NCBI RefSeq assembly: GCF_027571405.1
Contig: NZ_CP092970.1
Coordinates: forward strand, 1 to 64,000
Source: Methylocystis parvus OBBP
Lineage (GTDB): Bacteria > Pseudomonadota > Alphaproteobacteria > Rhizobiales > Beijerinckiaceae
DNA length: 64,000 bases
Reading direction: 5' to 3'
The notes beneath the pieces were generated by a model. The model was not told where the DNA came from. It saw only the letters and a program-made list of their open reading frames with translations, and did no database searches. Position 1 is the stretch's first letter. The number at the start of each line of letters is the position of its first letter. Below are positions 30,801-38,563 of this stretch, piece after piece. Position numbers and translations under genes: made by a program.

Positions 30801-30963
30801 CAGCGCCCGGCAGATTTGCGGTGACGACAATGGTCGGAAACTCGATTTCCGGCATTGCTGCGACGGGCAAGAGGAAATAGGCCGTGACGCCCCCCACAAG
30901 AAGGGCGAGCATGAGAAGAAAGGTTGCTATGGGACGCAGGATAAAGAGCGTCGAGATGTTCAT
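27880..30963 (-). CDS. RND efflux permease (AcrB/MdtB-like, HAE1)
   Basis: A 1027-aa inner-membrane proton-driven efflux pump. It has the N-terminal helix (STLFILRPIATFLLMLALLVGG), periplasmic porter domains, the proton-relay GLVVDDAIVMVENI in TM4 and a second membrane half with GIVKKNAIMMVDFA. It resembles the MdtB/MdtC subgroup. The 4-bp overlap with the adaptor gene shows an operon. No outer-membrane factor is adjacent. The 3' end touches IS DNA, so the last residues may be altered. Confidence 0.94.
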   Translation of the reverse strand: MNISTLFILRPIATFLLMLALLVGGVTAYFLLPVAAMPEIEFPTIVVTANLPGADPETMAASVAQPLERQFAALPGVNQISSTSILGFTQVTLQFDLSRQLDGAASDVQAAISAAQGNLPKNLPTPPTYRKVNPADSPVIILGLTSKALPLETVDQYADLNIAQQIATMSGVGQVLIFGQQTFAPTIKVNPAALAWRGIGLDAVASAVSNNTAQLPVGALQGSERALQIGTNGQLFNPKDIGRVIVAYRNGAPVRLDQVANVVVGPQDPLQAGWVKLERGEMIGIWRQPGANTLELVDAIKAALPRLRQGMPASIELSVVSDRSVSIRESFADVKWTLVAAVVLVILVIFAFLRNIRAAAIPSVTVPLSLVGTFAAMYVLGYTLDNLSLMGLTLAVGLVVDDAIVMVENIFRYLERGQDAKSAAIDGAQEIGFTIVSITISLIAVFIPILFMSGIVGRLFREFGVVVSTAVALSALIALTLSPMMASLLLLNPEEARHGRLYDLSERAFDRVVAFYTRGLDFTLRHQPSIMTLNIALIFASGWLFYHLPKGFFPQEDTGIVFGVTQADEDISFDGMAQRQQKVAEIIAQDPAVESFGSFIGGGASSGMNTGRFFIQLKPFTERLANADAIIQRLRGKFSEVPGVMTFLQSIQNIRIGARLTATQYQYTLRDIDLRELNDWAPRVFAKMRTLHGLLDVASDQQTGGSRLMINVDRDAAERLGVHVTGIQQTLYDSFGKPFIAQLYGSTNTYRVILEVERQYQTGASAISRIYVNSANGKLIPVQQFATLQQMPAPIAINHENQVPAVTISFNLASDVALGQAVAETETAMTEIGAPSSLQGSFSGTAREFQRSLSTQPLLIAAALFVVYIVLGVLYESFAHPVTILLSLPSAAVGALFFLNLFGFDLTMMAIIGLLMLIGIVKKNAIMMVDFAIERTRRESMSPQQAIHEAAILRFRPILMTTMAAIFVTLPLAVGFGAGAELRQPLGIGVVGGLIVSQALTIFTTPVTYLYMEQVGTWLSSKFGRGA

Positions 30964-32108
30964 CGGCCCGCCTCACGCTTATCCGTGGCGGACGCGGGCG
31001 CTTCGTCCTTCACCGTTACACGCATGCCTGGCGCAAGCTGGGAATAGCCGGAGGTGACAACTTTTTCGGCCGGGCGCAAGCCCGAGCCGATCAGCGCAGT
31101 GTCATGTTCCGTCTGCAACACAGTGATCGGCCGCATCTCGACAACGCTATCCTGCTTTATAACATAGGCGTAGTTGCCGTTTGGCCCGGACTGCACCGCA
31201 ATACTCGGCGCGATGACTCCATTCTTCACAGTCTCGACGATGAGATGCGCGTTGACGAATTGGCCCGGCCATAGGCTCCCGTCGGCATTGGCGAACTGCG
31301 CCTTGAGTTTCACCGTGCCGGTCGTCTGGTCGATCTGATTGTCGATGAGTTTGAGAACGCCGCGCGCAATTTCGCGTTGGTCGGCTTGGTCGAAAGCGAG
31401 AACGGTCAGCATTCCGCCAGCCATCGACGTTCGCACGCGCAACGATTCGGCTTCCGGCAGCGTAAAGACGATGTAAATCGGCTTGATCTGAGTGACGACG
31501 ACCAGCGTCTGACTATTCGCCTGCACCAAATTGCCGATGTCCACCTGCTTGAGGCCGGTGACCCCATCGATCGGCGACTTCACGGAACAATAGTCGAGAT
31601 TGAGCTGGGCCGCCTCGACCGCCGCATTGTCCAGCTGGATCGTGGCTTCGCTCGCAGCGACAGTCGATTGCTGCTGAGTGAACTGCTGTCGGGTGACGTA
31701 ATTCCCGCTTTGCAATTTGGCGTAACGCGCGAGATCCTGCCGGGCGCTCAAGAGCGTCGCCTGATCACGGGCGAGCGAAGCCTTGGCCTGATCATACACG
31801 GCCTGAAAAGGGCGAGGGTCGATCTCAACAAGAGTGTTGCCCTGCCTGACCTCTTGCCCCTCATTGAAGTTGATTCGAACAATGTTGCCAACCACGCGGC
31901 TTTGCGCGGCGACCGTATTAAAAGCAGTGACCGTGCCGAGGCCGCGCAGAAAGATGGGCACATCCGCGGTCGTGGTTGAGGCGGCGGTAACAGTGATTGG
32001 TGGAGGCACGCTGCTCGCCAGCTTGGCGCTCTCGCGCGGCCAGACCCAGTAAGCGCCAAGTGCGGCCAGAACAGCGGCAAAGAACGCGATAATCTTCCAC
32101 GCTCGCAT
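30960..32108 (-). CDS. RND periplasmic adaptor (membrane fusion protein)
   Basis: A 382-aa HlyD-like adaptor with an N-terminal membrane anchor (KIIAFFAAVLAALGAYWVW), lipoyl halves (VVGNIVRINFNEGQEVRQGNTLVEIDPRPF and YCSVKSPIDGVTG), an alpha-hairpin and a beta-barrel. It precedes the permease with a 4-bp overlap. It is MdtA-like. No specific regulator is adjacent. Confidence 0.93.
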   Translation of the reverse strand: MRAWKIIAFFAAVLAALGAYWVWPRESAKLASSVPPPITVTAASTTTADVPIFLRGLGTVTAFNTVAAQSRVVGNIVRINFNEGQEVRQGNTLVEIDPRPFQAVYDQAKASLARDQATLLSARQDLARYAKLQSGNYVTRQQFTQQQSTVAASEATIQLDNAAVEAAQLNLDYCSVKSPIDGVTGLKQVDIGNLVQANSQTLVVVTQIKPIYIVFTLPEAESLRVRTSMAGGMLTVLAFDQADQREIARGVLKLIDNQIDQTTGTVKLKAQFANADGSLWPGQFVNAHLIVETVKNGVIAPSIAVQSGPNGNYAYVIKQDSVVEMRPITVLQTEHDTALIGSGLRPAEKVVTSGYSQLAPGMRVTVKDEAPASATDKREAGR

Positions 32109-32263
32109 GTCGGCTCCAACCGAAGCTTGGTTTGTTCAATCAAATAGGGCGGATTGAGCGTGCGCTGAATTGCTAACAACGTGATTTCGTTACAGAGGCC
32201 TAGGCTCACGACCTATTATTTTTGGCTGAGGCGTGATTCAGGTCTCTGGATAAGCACGCTTGA

Positions 32264-32460
32264 CGGGTGATTTGTTTGCTTAGCGAAGCGCAGATGGCGC
32301 GGATTTCCCCTTCTTTTTCGCTGTCGCATGGCGTGCCGCGAATGGACAACCGGCGCGTCGTCAGCGGGATCGTCATATGTCATAAAGCATGGCTTGCACT
32401 GGAAAGACGCCCCCAAGGAGTATGGGCCGCCCAAGACGCTCTACACGTCCCGGAACAGCC
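32264..32460 (+). mobile_element. IS5-family transposase N-terminal remnant
   Basis: Across a frameshift the plus strand reads LLSEAQMARISPSFSLSHGVPRMDNRRVVSGI and then YVIKHGLHWKDAPKEYGPPKTLY, the N-terminal DUF4096-like part of IS5-group transposases. It breaks off after about 65 codons. Confidence 0.7.
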
Positions 32461-32559
32461 CGCCGTCTCCGCAGAAGCGGCGTCTCTTCGCGGCGCGCCG
32501 TATCCCCGTTGCAAATGGGCATAAGAACCGCATGCGCGACAATCGCGTGCAGCGCATGC

Positions 32560-32800
32560 CGGACGAGGAGGTCTGGCTCGTCGGCGAACGCCGATCGACC
32601 GGCGAGCAAAAATGCTATCTGTCCAACTTGCCAGCCGATGCGGACCTCAAAAGCTCGCCGCCACGATCAAGGCGAGATTGGTCTGCAAACAGCCGTATCA
32701 GCAGCTCAAGGACGAACTCAGCCTCGATCACTTCGAAGGTCCTTCGTGACGGGGTCAGCAAAGAATCGGGTCTTCCTCACTTTCTCTTGCTCGCTTGAGC
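32560..32800 (+). mobile_element. IS701-like transposase C-terminal remnant
   Basis: Frames together read EEVWLVGERRSTGEQKCYLSNLPADADLK and then KARLVCKQPYQQLKDELSLDHFEG, the typical IS701-family DDE C-terminal region (Glu in KDELSLDHFEG). Two frameshifts are present. Confidence 0.65.
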
Positions 32801-32874
32801 AATCCGCGCGGCAAACGATAACTTGGCTGTGTGGAAAGAAAATCGGTTTGGTCCCTAGGAAAGGCCGTAAGGAT

Positions 32875-32985
32875 TGTGGACGCGGGGCGGCTCGATGGCC
32901 AATGGCTGATTTCCGCGATTGCTATCGGGTCTGGTGTCTGTCCAGACTGTGGGGCACCATCGACACGCCGGCATGGCTAGCTTGA
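32875..32985 (+). mobile_element. ISL3-family transposase N-terminal remnant
   Basis: The plus strand reads AGRLDGQWLISAIAIGSGVC followed by CPDCGAPSTRRHG and a stop: the start of an ISL3 transposase with its zinc-ribbon CxxC. It overlaps and forms the last 21 codons of the secreted-protein gene on the other strand. Confidence 0.6.
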
Positions 32986-33485
32986 GCGTCATTTACAAGA
33001 TTTGCCGGCGCAAGGCGCATCTGTAACCGCTGCTCGCCTCCCTCAGCCGTGCCGGCCTGATCCTTGCCCGCCGGACAGAACGGGATAAAGGCGCTTCCAT
33101 TCCACCGGATACTGCCCTGACTTCCGCCATGGGCGTACATGGTGATCGTGGGAACGGGGCTGGTATTGACCCGCACGCGCGCGCCCAGCCTCTCATGCGA
33201 CAGCTTCAGGAGCGGCCCCCGCCGCACATAGATGTTGACTGTACAGACTTGCATCCCGCAGAAGCCGCTACGCGCCCCGCCCGGGCATTTGATGCCGTCA
33301 TGGCTAATGATTAGATCCGCCTTGCCGTCCCCGGTGAGATCACGCTCCATGACCGCGTCGGGATCGATCTGCCCTTTTTTGCCGTCGCACGCCCCCGCGA
33401 TTTCTTCGGCGACGAGGTAGTCAGCGGCCTTCGAGCCCGCCGAAGCTGCGCTGGCAAGGATCGCAGCGCAAATCGCGATACGCAT
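32922..33485 (-). CDS. Exported protein of unknown function, 3' end rewritten by IS DNA
   Basis: A 187-aa protein with a signal peptide (MRIAICAAILASAASAGSKA). The mature region (DGKKGQIDPDAVMERDLTGDGKADLIISHDGIKC...) resembles VCBS/FG-GAP-like calcium loops, with four Cys likely in disulfides. The last 20 or so residues (SHAGVSMVPHSLDRHQTR) are antisense ISL3 sequence, so the native C-terminus is lost. ATG 33485 has GGAGAG upstream. A decayed paralogue lies at 35420-35570. Confidence 0.7.
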   Translation of the reverse strand: MRIAICAAILASAASAGSKAADYLVAEEIAGACDGKKGQIDPDAVMERDLTGDGKADLIISHDGIKCPGGARSGFCGMQVCTVNIYVRRGPLLKLSHERLGARVRVNTSPVPTITMYAHGGSQGSIRWNGSAFIPFCPAGKDQAGTAEGGEQRLQMRLAPANLVNDAQASHAGVSMVPHSLDRHQTR

Positions 33486-33519
33486 TAAGAACTCTCCAAG
33501 TGAATTTTCTAATCGCATT

Positions 33520-34017
33520 CTATCTTCCGACTGAGCTCGCCCTACGCGCGGCAATGAGTAAGCCAATGGCAAGCAAGGGGGCGATGATGTCCATGTAGAA
33601 TGGTACACCCGCGTTTCCAGACGTGAAGTTGCCTGTGGTCAGCATCTGGCGAACATGCCCTATTGCATCGCCAAGCAGGAAAATCGAGGCAGCACAGACA
33701 GCCGCCGCCCTGAAGTCCCATGTGCGCCAGAAGGCCACGCAGGCCGTGACGCCAATGGCAAGATCGGCCATTCCGACTTCATACTGAAGCGGGCTGTCCT
33801 CCCATCCAATATAAGCGGCAGCGACGCTCGGATAAAAAATGTGCGCGATTCCAGCCCAGAGGCCAGTCACGCCGATAGGCAGGAGCAGAATCCAACCCAA
33901 AAAGCGGCTTGCAACATCACTCCTGCGTGGCAGTCCTGCCGCGCCGAGCAAAAGAGCGGAAACCAGCAGGGCCGCTGGCAAGTTGCGGATGAAAAACGCA
34001 ATCGATCCCGCGATCAT
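33520..34017 (-). CDS. DUF6790 family membrane protein
   Basis: A 165-aa protein with four to five hydrophobic helices (LPAALLVSALLLGAAGL, FLGWILLLPIGVTGLWAGIAHIFYP, VGMADLAIGVTACVAFW, FLLGDAIGHVRQM, APLLAIGLLIAARR). It matches the DUF6790 pattern. Function is unknown. It is the third gene of the likely marR-DUF1398-DUF6790 transcript. Confidence 0.75.
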   Translation of the reverse strand: MIAGSIAFFIRNLPAALLVSALLLGAAGLPRRSDVASRFLGWILLLPIGVTGLWAGIAHIFYPSVAAAYIGWEDSPLQYEVGMADLAIGVTACVAFWRTWDFRAAAVCAASIFLLGDAIGHVRQMLTTGNFTSGNAGVPFYMDIIAPLLAIGLLIAARRASSVGR

Positions 34018-34053
34018 GTATGTAGCCTCGCTACCCTATTGCAGAACCTAGTC

Positions 34054-34455
34054 CTATTGGGGAAAGTGTTCGACGTGCGTTTCTCCTGTCCGGCCAAAGT
34101 ACACGGCCCGCCGCCCGCTGAATGAAACGATGTAGCCTGCGCAACCAGCCGCCATCACCTTCCCGCAAAAGCCTGCGTAGGTGTATCCGGGTACAAGCTG
34201 CTGCGCTTCGCGGATCGCGCTCTGGACGGCGCCTGTGTCGAAAGTCGAGGCGACCGGTGCAAGAGGCTGATGTGTCGGCAATTCGATGCTATCGCCATCC
34301 GGACGGTAGTAGACGGCACAAGCGCGCCGGAAGTCGATGGCGTAGCTTTCAAAATCCTCCTCCATCAGTGTTCCTACGATCTGCGGAAACGTCATTGAAT
34401 TATCCTCCGCTCCGCGCAGGCATTTTTCAGCAATATTTTTCAGGCGACTATCCAT
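34054..34455 (-). CDS. DUF1398 family protein
   Basis: A 133-aa protein (FPQIVGTLMEEDFESYAIDFRRACAVYYRPDGDSI) of the DUF1398/YbcV-like family. Function is unknown. It lies 30 bp downstream of the MarR regulator and 36 bp before DUF6790 in the same direction, so probably co-regulated. Confidence 0.85.
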   Translation of the reverse strand: MDSRLKNIAEKCLRGAEDNSMTFPQIVGTLMEEDFESYAIDFRRACAVYYRPDGDSIELPTHQPLAPVASTFDTGAVQSAIREAQQLVPGYTYAGFCGKVMAAGCAGYIVSFSGRRAVYFGRTGETHVEHFPQ

Positions 34456-34485
34456 CCTATTTTCCTTTCTGGAATTGAGATGCTC

Positions 34486-34941
34486 TTATTCGGTCGCGAT
34501 GGCGGTGATGCCGAACCGTGCGACTGCATCTCTCAAAATGCGCTCCAGTGCTTTGCGGTCGTCATCCGGCATATGCGCGAAGCACTCCGACTCATTCTGA
34601 TCGGCAAGGGCGGCAAGTTCGGGGACAAAGCCCTCCCCCTTAGCGGTCAATTCGAGCGTTTGCGCCCGACCGTCGCTGGTATTCGCCTGTCTCGCGATCA
34701 GCCCCTTAGCGATGAGGCGGTCTGCCAACTTAGTGACGGCGCCACGCGTCAGCCCCATGTGTTCCGCCAAGCGGCTCGGTGAGGTTGGCTGCTCGCCGTA
34801 GAGGACGCGCATTAACGCCCACTCCGCAACCGTCACGTCCTTTGCGGCCAGTTTGCGGGCGAAGGCATGGGAGACGTGGTTGGAGACTTGGCGGAGCCAA
34901 TAGCCGAGATGGGCGGTCAGATCGGGAACGTCAGACAACAC
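34486..34941 (-). CDS. MarR-family transcriptional regulator
   Basis: A 151-aa winged-helix dimer: VAEWALMRVLYGEQPTSPSRLAEHMGLTRGAVTKLADRLIAKGLI with the wing DGRAQTLELTAKG. The GTG start at 34941 lies directly beside a long inverted repeat (34950-34995), its probable autoregulatory operator. It likely controls DUF1398 and DUF6790 downstream; the ligand is unknown. Confidence 0.92.
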   Translation of the reverse strand: MLSDVPDLTAHLGYWLRQVSNHVSHAFARKLAAKDVTVAEWALMRVLYGEQPTSPSRLAEHMGLTRGAVTKLADRLIAKGLIARQANTSDGRAQTLELTAKGEGFVPELAALADQNESECFAHMPDDDRKALERILRDAVARFGITAIATE

Positions 34942-34949
34942 GAAAATCC

Positions 34950-34995
34950 TTTGTTAACTAGGAAACTATCCGAATTTTATTTCCTAGGCAACAAA
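34950..34995. promoter_or_regulatory. Inverted-repeat operator of the MarR regulator
   Basis: TTTGTTAACTAGGAAA (34950-34965) and TTTCCTAGGCAACAAA (34980-34995) are inverted repeats matching at 14 of 16 positions, 30 bp centre to centre. They sit immediately upstream of the marR start in an AT-rich stretch. Binding by the adjacent regulator is inferred. Confidence 0.65.
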
Positions 34996-35252
34996 ATAAA
35001 ATCCGGTGCCTCAAAGAGGTGACGCCAGGGGCGATCCCTTCCGTCACACGCTGGAATACCCCCGGCGCTCGCGCCGCTGGCGGGCAAGGGCGGCAAGGGC
35101 CTCGGCTCGGTGTCAAAGGGGATGGTTCGCACCTGTCCGGCGCTGCCGATGCGTTCCCCTTCGCGGATAAAGCGCCGTTGCCCGAATAGATCGCGCTGCA
35201 CATCAAGGCGGTAGAAGCGGCGCATGTTACGCGTATCGTCCATGCGGCGCAT
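34977..35252 (-). pseudogene. WGR-domain protein remnant
   Basis: The frame reads MDDTRNMRRFYRLDVQRDLF and GQRRFIREGERIGSAGQVRT, the core of a WGR domain as found in small plasmid-borne proteins. The tryptophan of WGR is replaced (REGERIG) and the C-terminal half is unrelated, so this is a decayed copy. Confidence 0.65.
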
Positions 35253-35420
35253 GGGGTCATGCCTTCCGTAAGCCCGTCTAGTGCGGTGAGCATCAAACGC
35301 CCGTGCGGCGTCGTCATCTCGCCCACGCGTCGCCAAGTATCCGGAACGTGCCGGTCAGCAATGAACGCGATGCATTCAGCAGATCGAGGGCGGATCGGGC
35401 CAGACGGTCGCTTCGCTCGC
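35253..35420 (-). pseudogene. Serine recombinase (resolvase) remnant
   Basis: Two minus-strand frames together read LDLLNASRSLLTGTFRILGD and MTTPHGRLMLTALDGLTE. This matches the conserved TTPHGRLMLTVLGGLAEFERE region of Tn3-type resolvases. The catalytic N-terminus and the DNA-binding end are missing. Confidence 0.6.
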
Positions 35421-35570
35421 GCCGACGCGCTCGCCTCGCTGCCGCTTGAGGATATAATTCCATGCTGGCGCATGATCTGCCCTTTCTTGCCGTCCTACGC
35501 CCCCCTTCGAGCCAGCCGAAACAGCGTTCGGGAGGACGGCAAAAATCACAGCACAAATGGCAATTCGCAT
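35420..35570 (-). pseudogene. Decayed paralogue of the exported protein at 32922-33485
   Basis: The minus strand starts MRIAICAVIFAVLPNAVSAGSKG, nearly the same signal peptide as MRIAICAAILASAASAGSKA. The downstream nucleotides also match (CTGCCCTTTCTTGCCGTC against CTGCCCTTTTTTGCCGTC). The mature part is frameshifted. Confidence 0.6.
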
Positions 35571-35622
35571 GAAAAAACCTGCAAGCGAAGGTTTCGATCG
35601 TAATTAGCTCTGGCTTGAAGCA

Positions 35623-36726
35623 TTAAGGCTCAGCCAGCGGCAATACGAAACTGAATATGGCGCCGCCCTCGGGATTTGAGACGGCCGTCAATTGTCCGCG
35701 GTGCTCTTTGATAATCGATCGCGAAATTGAAAGACCGACGCCCAGGCCATGCGGCTTGGTGCTCGCGAAGGGTTCGAATAGCTTTTCGCGGAGGAATTCT
35801 GGCAAACCCAGTCCTGTGTCAATTACGTCGGTTCTTATTTTGTCACCTTCTACCACCTGAGTGGAGACTATCAATTCGCGTTTCTCGGAGTCATGCATGG
35901 CCTCGATGGCGTTGCGTTTTAGATTGACGACGACTTGCTGAATCTGAATTGCGTTGATCTGCACAAGGTCACTTTCCGCATCGAGGCGCACGGTCGTGTT
36001 GACGTCGTATTCCTTCGCAGCCGAGTCGGTAAATTCGCACGCGGTCCGGACGACTTCGTTCAAATGCTGGAGGGATTTTTCCGTTTCGCCGCGCGAAATG
36101 AACTGGCGGAGGTTGTCCATTATCTGCGAGGCGCGAAAGACTTGTTCGGTCGCGTTGTCGAGCGCCTGACAGACTTCCTTTTTGTTGAAGAAATCCTGCT
36201 TGTCGAGAATTCTGCGCGCGGCACTCTGGTAGGCGGCGGCCGCGGCCAGGGGCTGTTTGAGTTCGTGCGCCAGACCGACTGTCATATTTTCGATGAGGTT
36301 CAGGCGATTTGCCTGGAGCTCCTGCATGCGGGCCTCAAACAATCGACGCTCGCTCAGATCGTGGACAAAGCCAACATAAATGCGATCGCCGTTGTTTCGG
36401 ACGGCGGCGATGCCGAGCTCCATGGGAAAAGCCGTTCCATCCTTGCGCTGTCCTTCGACCTGCCGCCCGCTGCCTATTATTTTCTCGATGGCGCTCTCCA
36501 GATAGTCGCGGACGAAATTGTCATGCTGGCTTCTGTACGGCTCCGGCATGAGCATTTTGACATTCTTGCCGATGACTTCTTCGGGCGTGTAGCCAAAAAG
36601 CCTGGTTGCCGCGGGGTTGATCGACAACACGCAGCCGCTCTCATCGATGGAGACGATGCCATCCAGCGCACCGTTGACGACCGCGGCAAGGAATGTCGCA
36701 TCGCGATCGATTGCCATAGACGTCAC
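35623..36726 (-). CDS. FixL-like PAS sensor histidine kinase lacking the haem ligand
   Basis: A 367-aa soluble kinase: PAS (about 10-130), HisKA with phospho-His in GLAHELKQPL, and HATPase_c with N-box NLKRNAIEAMHDS and DTGLGLPEFL. The PAS is FixL-like (RLFGYTPEEVIGKNVKMLMPEPYRSQHD...). However, the segment where FixL has its axial His (DPHIIGIGR) reads IEKIIGSGR here, so haem binding is doubtful. The GTG at 36726 or ATG at 36717 could be the start. A receiver-only protein is encoded upstream in the same direction. Confidence 0.9.
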   Translation of the reverse strand: MTSMAIDRDATFLAAVVNGALDGIVSIDESGCVLSINPAATRLFGYTPEEVIGKNVKMLMPEPYRSQHDNFVRDYLESAIEKIIGSGRQVEGQRKDGTAFPMELGIAAVRNNGDRIYVGFVHDLSERRLFEARMQELQANRLNLIENMTVGLAHELKQPLAAAAAYQSAARRILDKQDFFNKKEVCQALDNATEQVFRASQIMDNLRQFISRGETEKSLQHLNEVVRTACEFTDSAAKEYDVNTTVRLDAESDLVQINAIQIQQVVVNLKRNAIEAMHDSEKRELIVSTQVVEGDKIRTDVIDTGLGLPEFLREKLFEPFASTKPHGLGVGLSISRSIIKEHRGQLTAVSNPEGGAIFSFVLPLAEP

Positions 36727-36823
36727 CCTTGTTGGGGCACCCTTGGGAGTCGGCTTGCGCTCGCGCGAACGCGATCAGGCTGGAACGCGTTAACCTTGAT
36801 CAGTTTAGGCTGAGGCGCAAGCG

Positions 36824-37247
36824 CTAAAAATCAGATTTCAGCCGGGTGTCGCGCAGATCATCGGAGTCATCGGACCGGCAGCTAAGCACCAGCGCAATTG
36901 TAGCCTTGAGGGCATCGTCGCGGTACGGCTTTGGAAGGACAAAAAATGTTGAAAGATCGGTCCGGCCTCGCAACCGTTCTGGAGAGCCGGTGACGCAGAT
37001 TACAGGAACCTCGCCGACCCGGCGTATCTCGAGTACGGCGTCCAGGCCTGAGCTGCCGTCCGCGAGTTTTATGTCGCTGAGGATCAGATCAGGAAACGTT
37101 TGTCTGGCGAGCACGGTCGCTTCGGTGTGGGTCGTTGCCACGCCGATCACATGGCAACCAAGTTCCTTTGTGACGTGGACGAGGTCGTTTGCGATTGCCT
37201 CTTCATCCTTCAATAATCAGCACGTTCGCCGCGGATCGACGGGTCAT
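36824..37247 (-). pseudogene. Single-domain response regulator, frameshifted at its start
   Basis: A receiver domain with acidic pocket (EDEEAIAND), phospho-acceptor in LILSDIKLADG, Thr in ICVTGSP and Lys in LPKPY. The natural start is ATG 37247 (MTRRSAANVLIIE), with GAGGAGG right upstream, but one extra G near 37211 shifts the frame. The rest is open only from a TTG at 37213. It is the likely partner of the FixL-like kinase. It is either mutant or a base-call error. Confidence 0.8.
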
Positions 37248-37380
37248 GACCCCTCCTCAGGCAAAGGCGCCTCGACTCAATTCTTTGGGAGGGTGAATCC
37301 ATCGCGCCAAAGGTTCAAGCGTGACAATTGCCTTAGTTCAGCGAGCTTAAGGGAGCGGATGCAGCAATGATCCTGCGGTG

Positions 37381-38100
37381 TCAGAAGCTTGGGCCAGAGA
37401 CGGGGCCGGTGGCGCGCATTCCCTGGCCAGGCGTGACTGAGCGCGCTTCCGTTGCGGCGGGCGTTTGGTCGCCGGCCAGCTTCCGCTGGACCGCCTCGGG
37501 CATGTCGCGTTGCAGGTCGGCTGAGAGGTCATCGAGGCGTTTGGACGAAATGCCGCCCTTGTCGAGTTCCTCGCGGGCCTCGTCAACGCGCTTCTGTAGC
37601 CGGAGGAGTTCATCCCGATCGTGATGGAGTTTATGCTCCCGAGCGGCAACATCCTGATACCCCTTCCATCGCGGAAGATTATCTGGAATCCCGTCGGGGT
37701 TGATTGTGTCAGGTGCGAGTTGCGTCCCGTTCTGGTCGAAGACCCGCAATCCGTCTTCAGTCTTGAAGGCCATGCGGCCATCGGGGAGGCGATAAGCGTG
37801 AGCCTCGATTTCCTCGCGGTTCTTGCGGGCGTTGGCAAGGCGTTGCTCGTTCTCCATCAGGGCGTCCACGATGGCTGTATCATACTATTCGAGCCGGTCG
37901 CGGAATATGGCGACCTCTGCGTCGGAGGCCGCCATGAGTTCGTGGAAGAGTGTGTCTTCTTCCTCCTCGCGGCGTTTCTTTTCCTCGTGCTCTTCCAGCT
38001 GGCGGTCCAGCTCCTGAACCTGCCGGAGCTCCGCTCGCTGCTTCGCCGCGGCGCGCGCTTCAAAAATCTCGGCGAGAACAACACGCGTCGCCTGGTCCAT
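37381..38100 (-). pseudogene. Coiled-coil protein split by an in-frame TAG
   Basis: The first part (38100-37885, MDQATRVVLAEIFEARAAA, a Glu/Arg-rich coiled coil) ends at TAG 37887-37885. The same frame then continues without another stop for 167 codons (YDTAIVDALMENEQRLANAR... to 37381). A single CAG-to-TAG change would explain it. I do not recognise a function; the charged coiled coil and PIPD-like middle suggest a plasmid or conjugation-type protein. Its ATG overlaps the upstream stop (TGATG). Confidence 0.7.
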
Positions 38101-38447
38101 CAATCACCACAGGCCTTTTTTTTTGCCAGTGCGCTGATAATGGCGCCGGCCGTATACTGGGGATATTGGCCAAACGCCGCATAGATCAGATCCAGCGTTT
38201 CCGGCTTGTCGTAAAACCAGCCATAGATGCATCCCATCCCCTCGGTTTTCTTTCCGTCTCTGGCGAACCGGGAATAGGTAAGCCCTTCGACCACGCCTGC
38301 GATATACGGGTAACGTTCCGATGCCTGCATCTTTTCCATGACGGTTTTGGCGGCGAAATCATTTGCCGCCTCCGCCTGTCCCGCGAGCATAGAAGCCGCT
38401 GCCGCGGTGATCATGCCAATGTAATTCCTCGAAGCATTGCTGCGCAT
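38100..38447 (-). CDS. Exported Rap1a-like small protein
   Basis: A 115-aa protein with a signal peptide ending AGQAEA and a mature domain (PYIAGVVEGLTYSRFARDGKKTEGMGCIYGWFYD...) resembling the Rap1a/Tai-like helical fold, with two Cys. It is a probable periplasmic protein of unknown role, translationally coupled to the split coiled-coil gene by a TGATG overlap. Confidence 0.7.
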   Translation of the reverse strand: MRSNASRNYIGMITAAAASMLAGQAEAANDFAAKTVMEKMQASERYPYIAGVVEGLTYSRFARDGKKTEGMGCIYGWFYDKPETLDLIYAAFGQYPQYTAGAIISALAKKKACGD

Positions 38448-38563
38448 AATCGACCGATTACGTTGAAATTTCCGTAATGCGGATTTTTAAGCTATACTTT
38501 TTCAGTATCCATTTGAATCTATCGGATTTTTCTGACGCGCGAAATCTTAAAGCGGCTGCAAAT

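Noticed and set aside
35935..36813. 292-codon plus-strand frame
   Set aside because: Antisense to the histidine kinase with its HATPase and HisKA motifs.
37621..38184. Plus-strand frame of 187 codons with apparent hydrophobic segment
   Set aside because: The hydrophobic text is the mirror of the Glu/Lys-rich coiled coil on the minus strand; no start signal.
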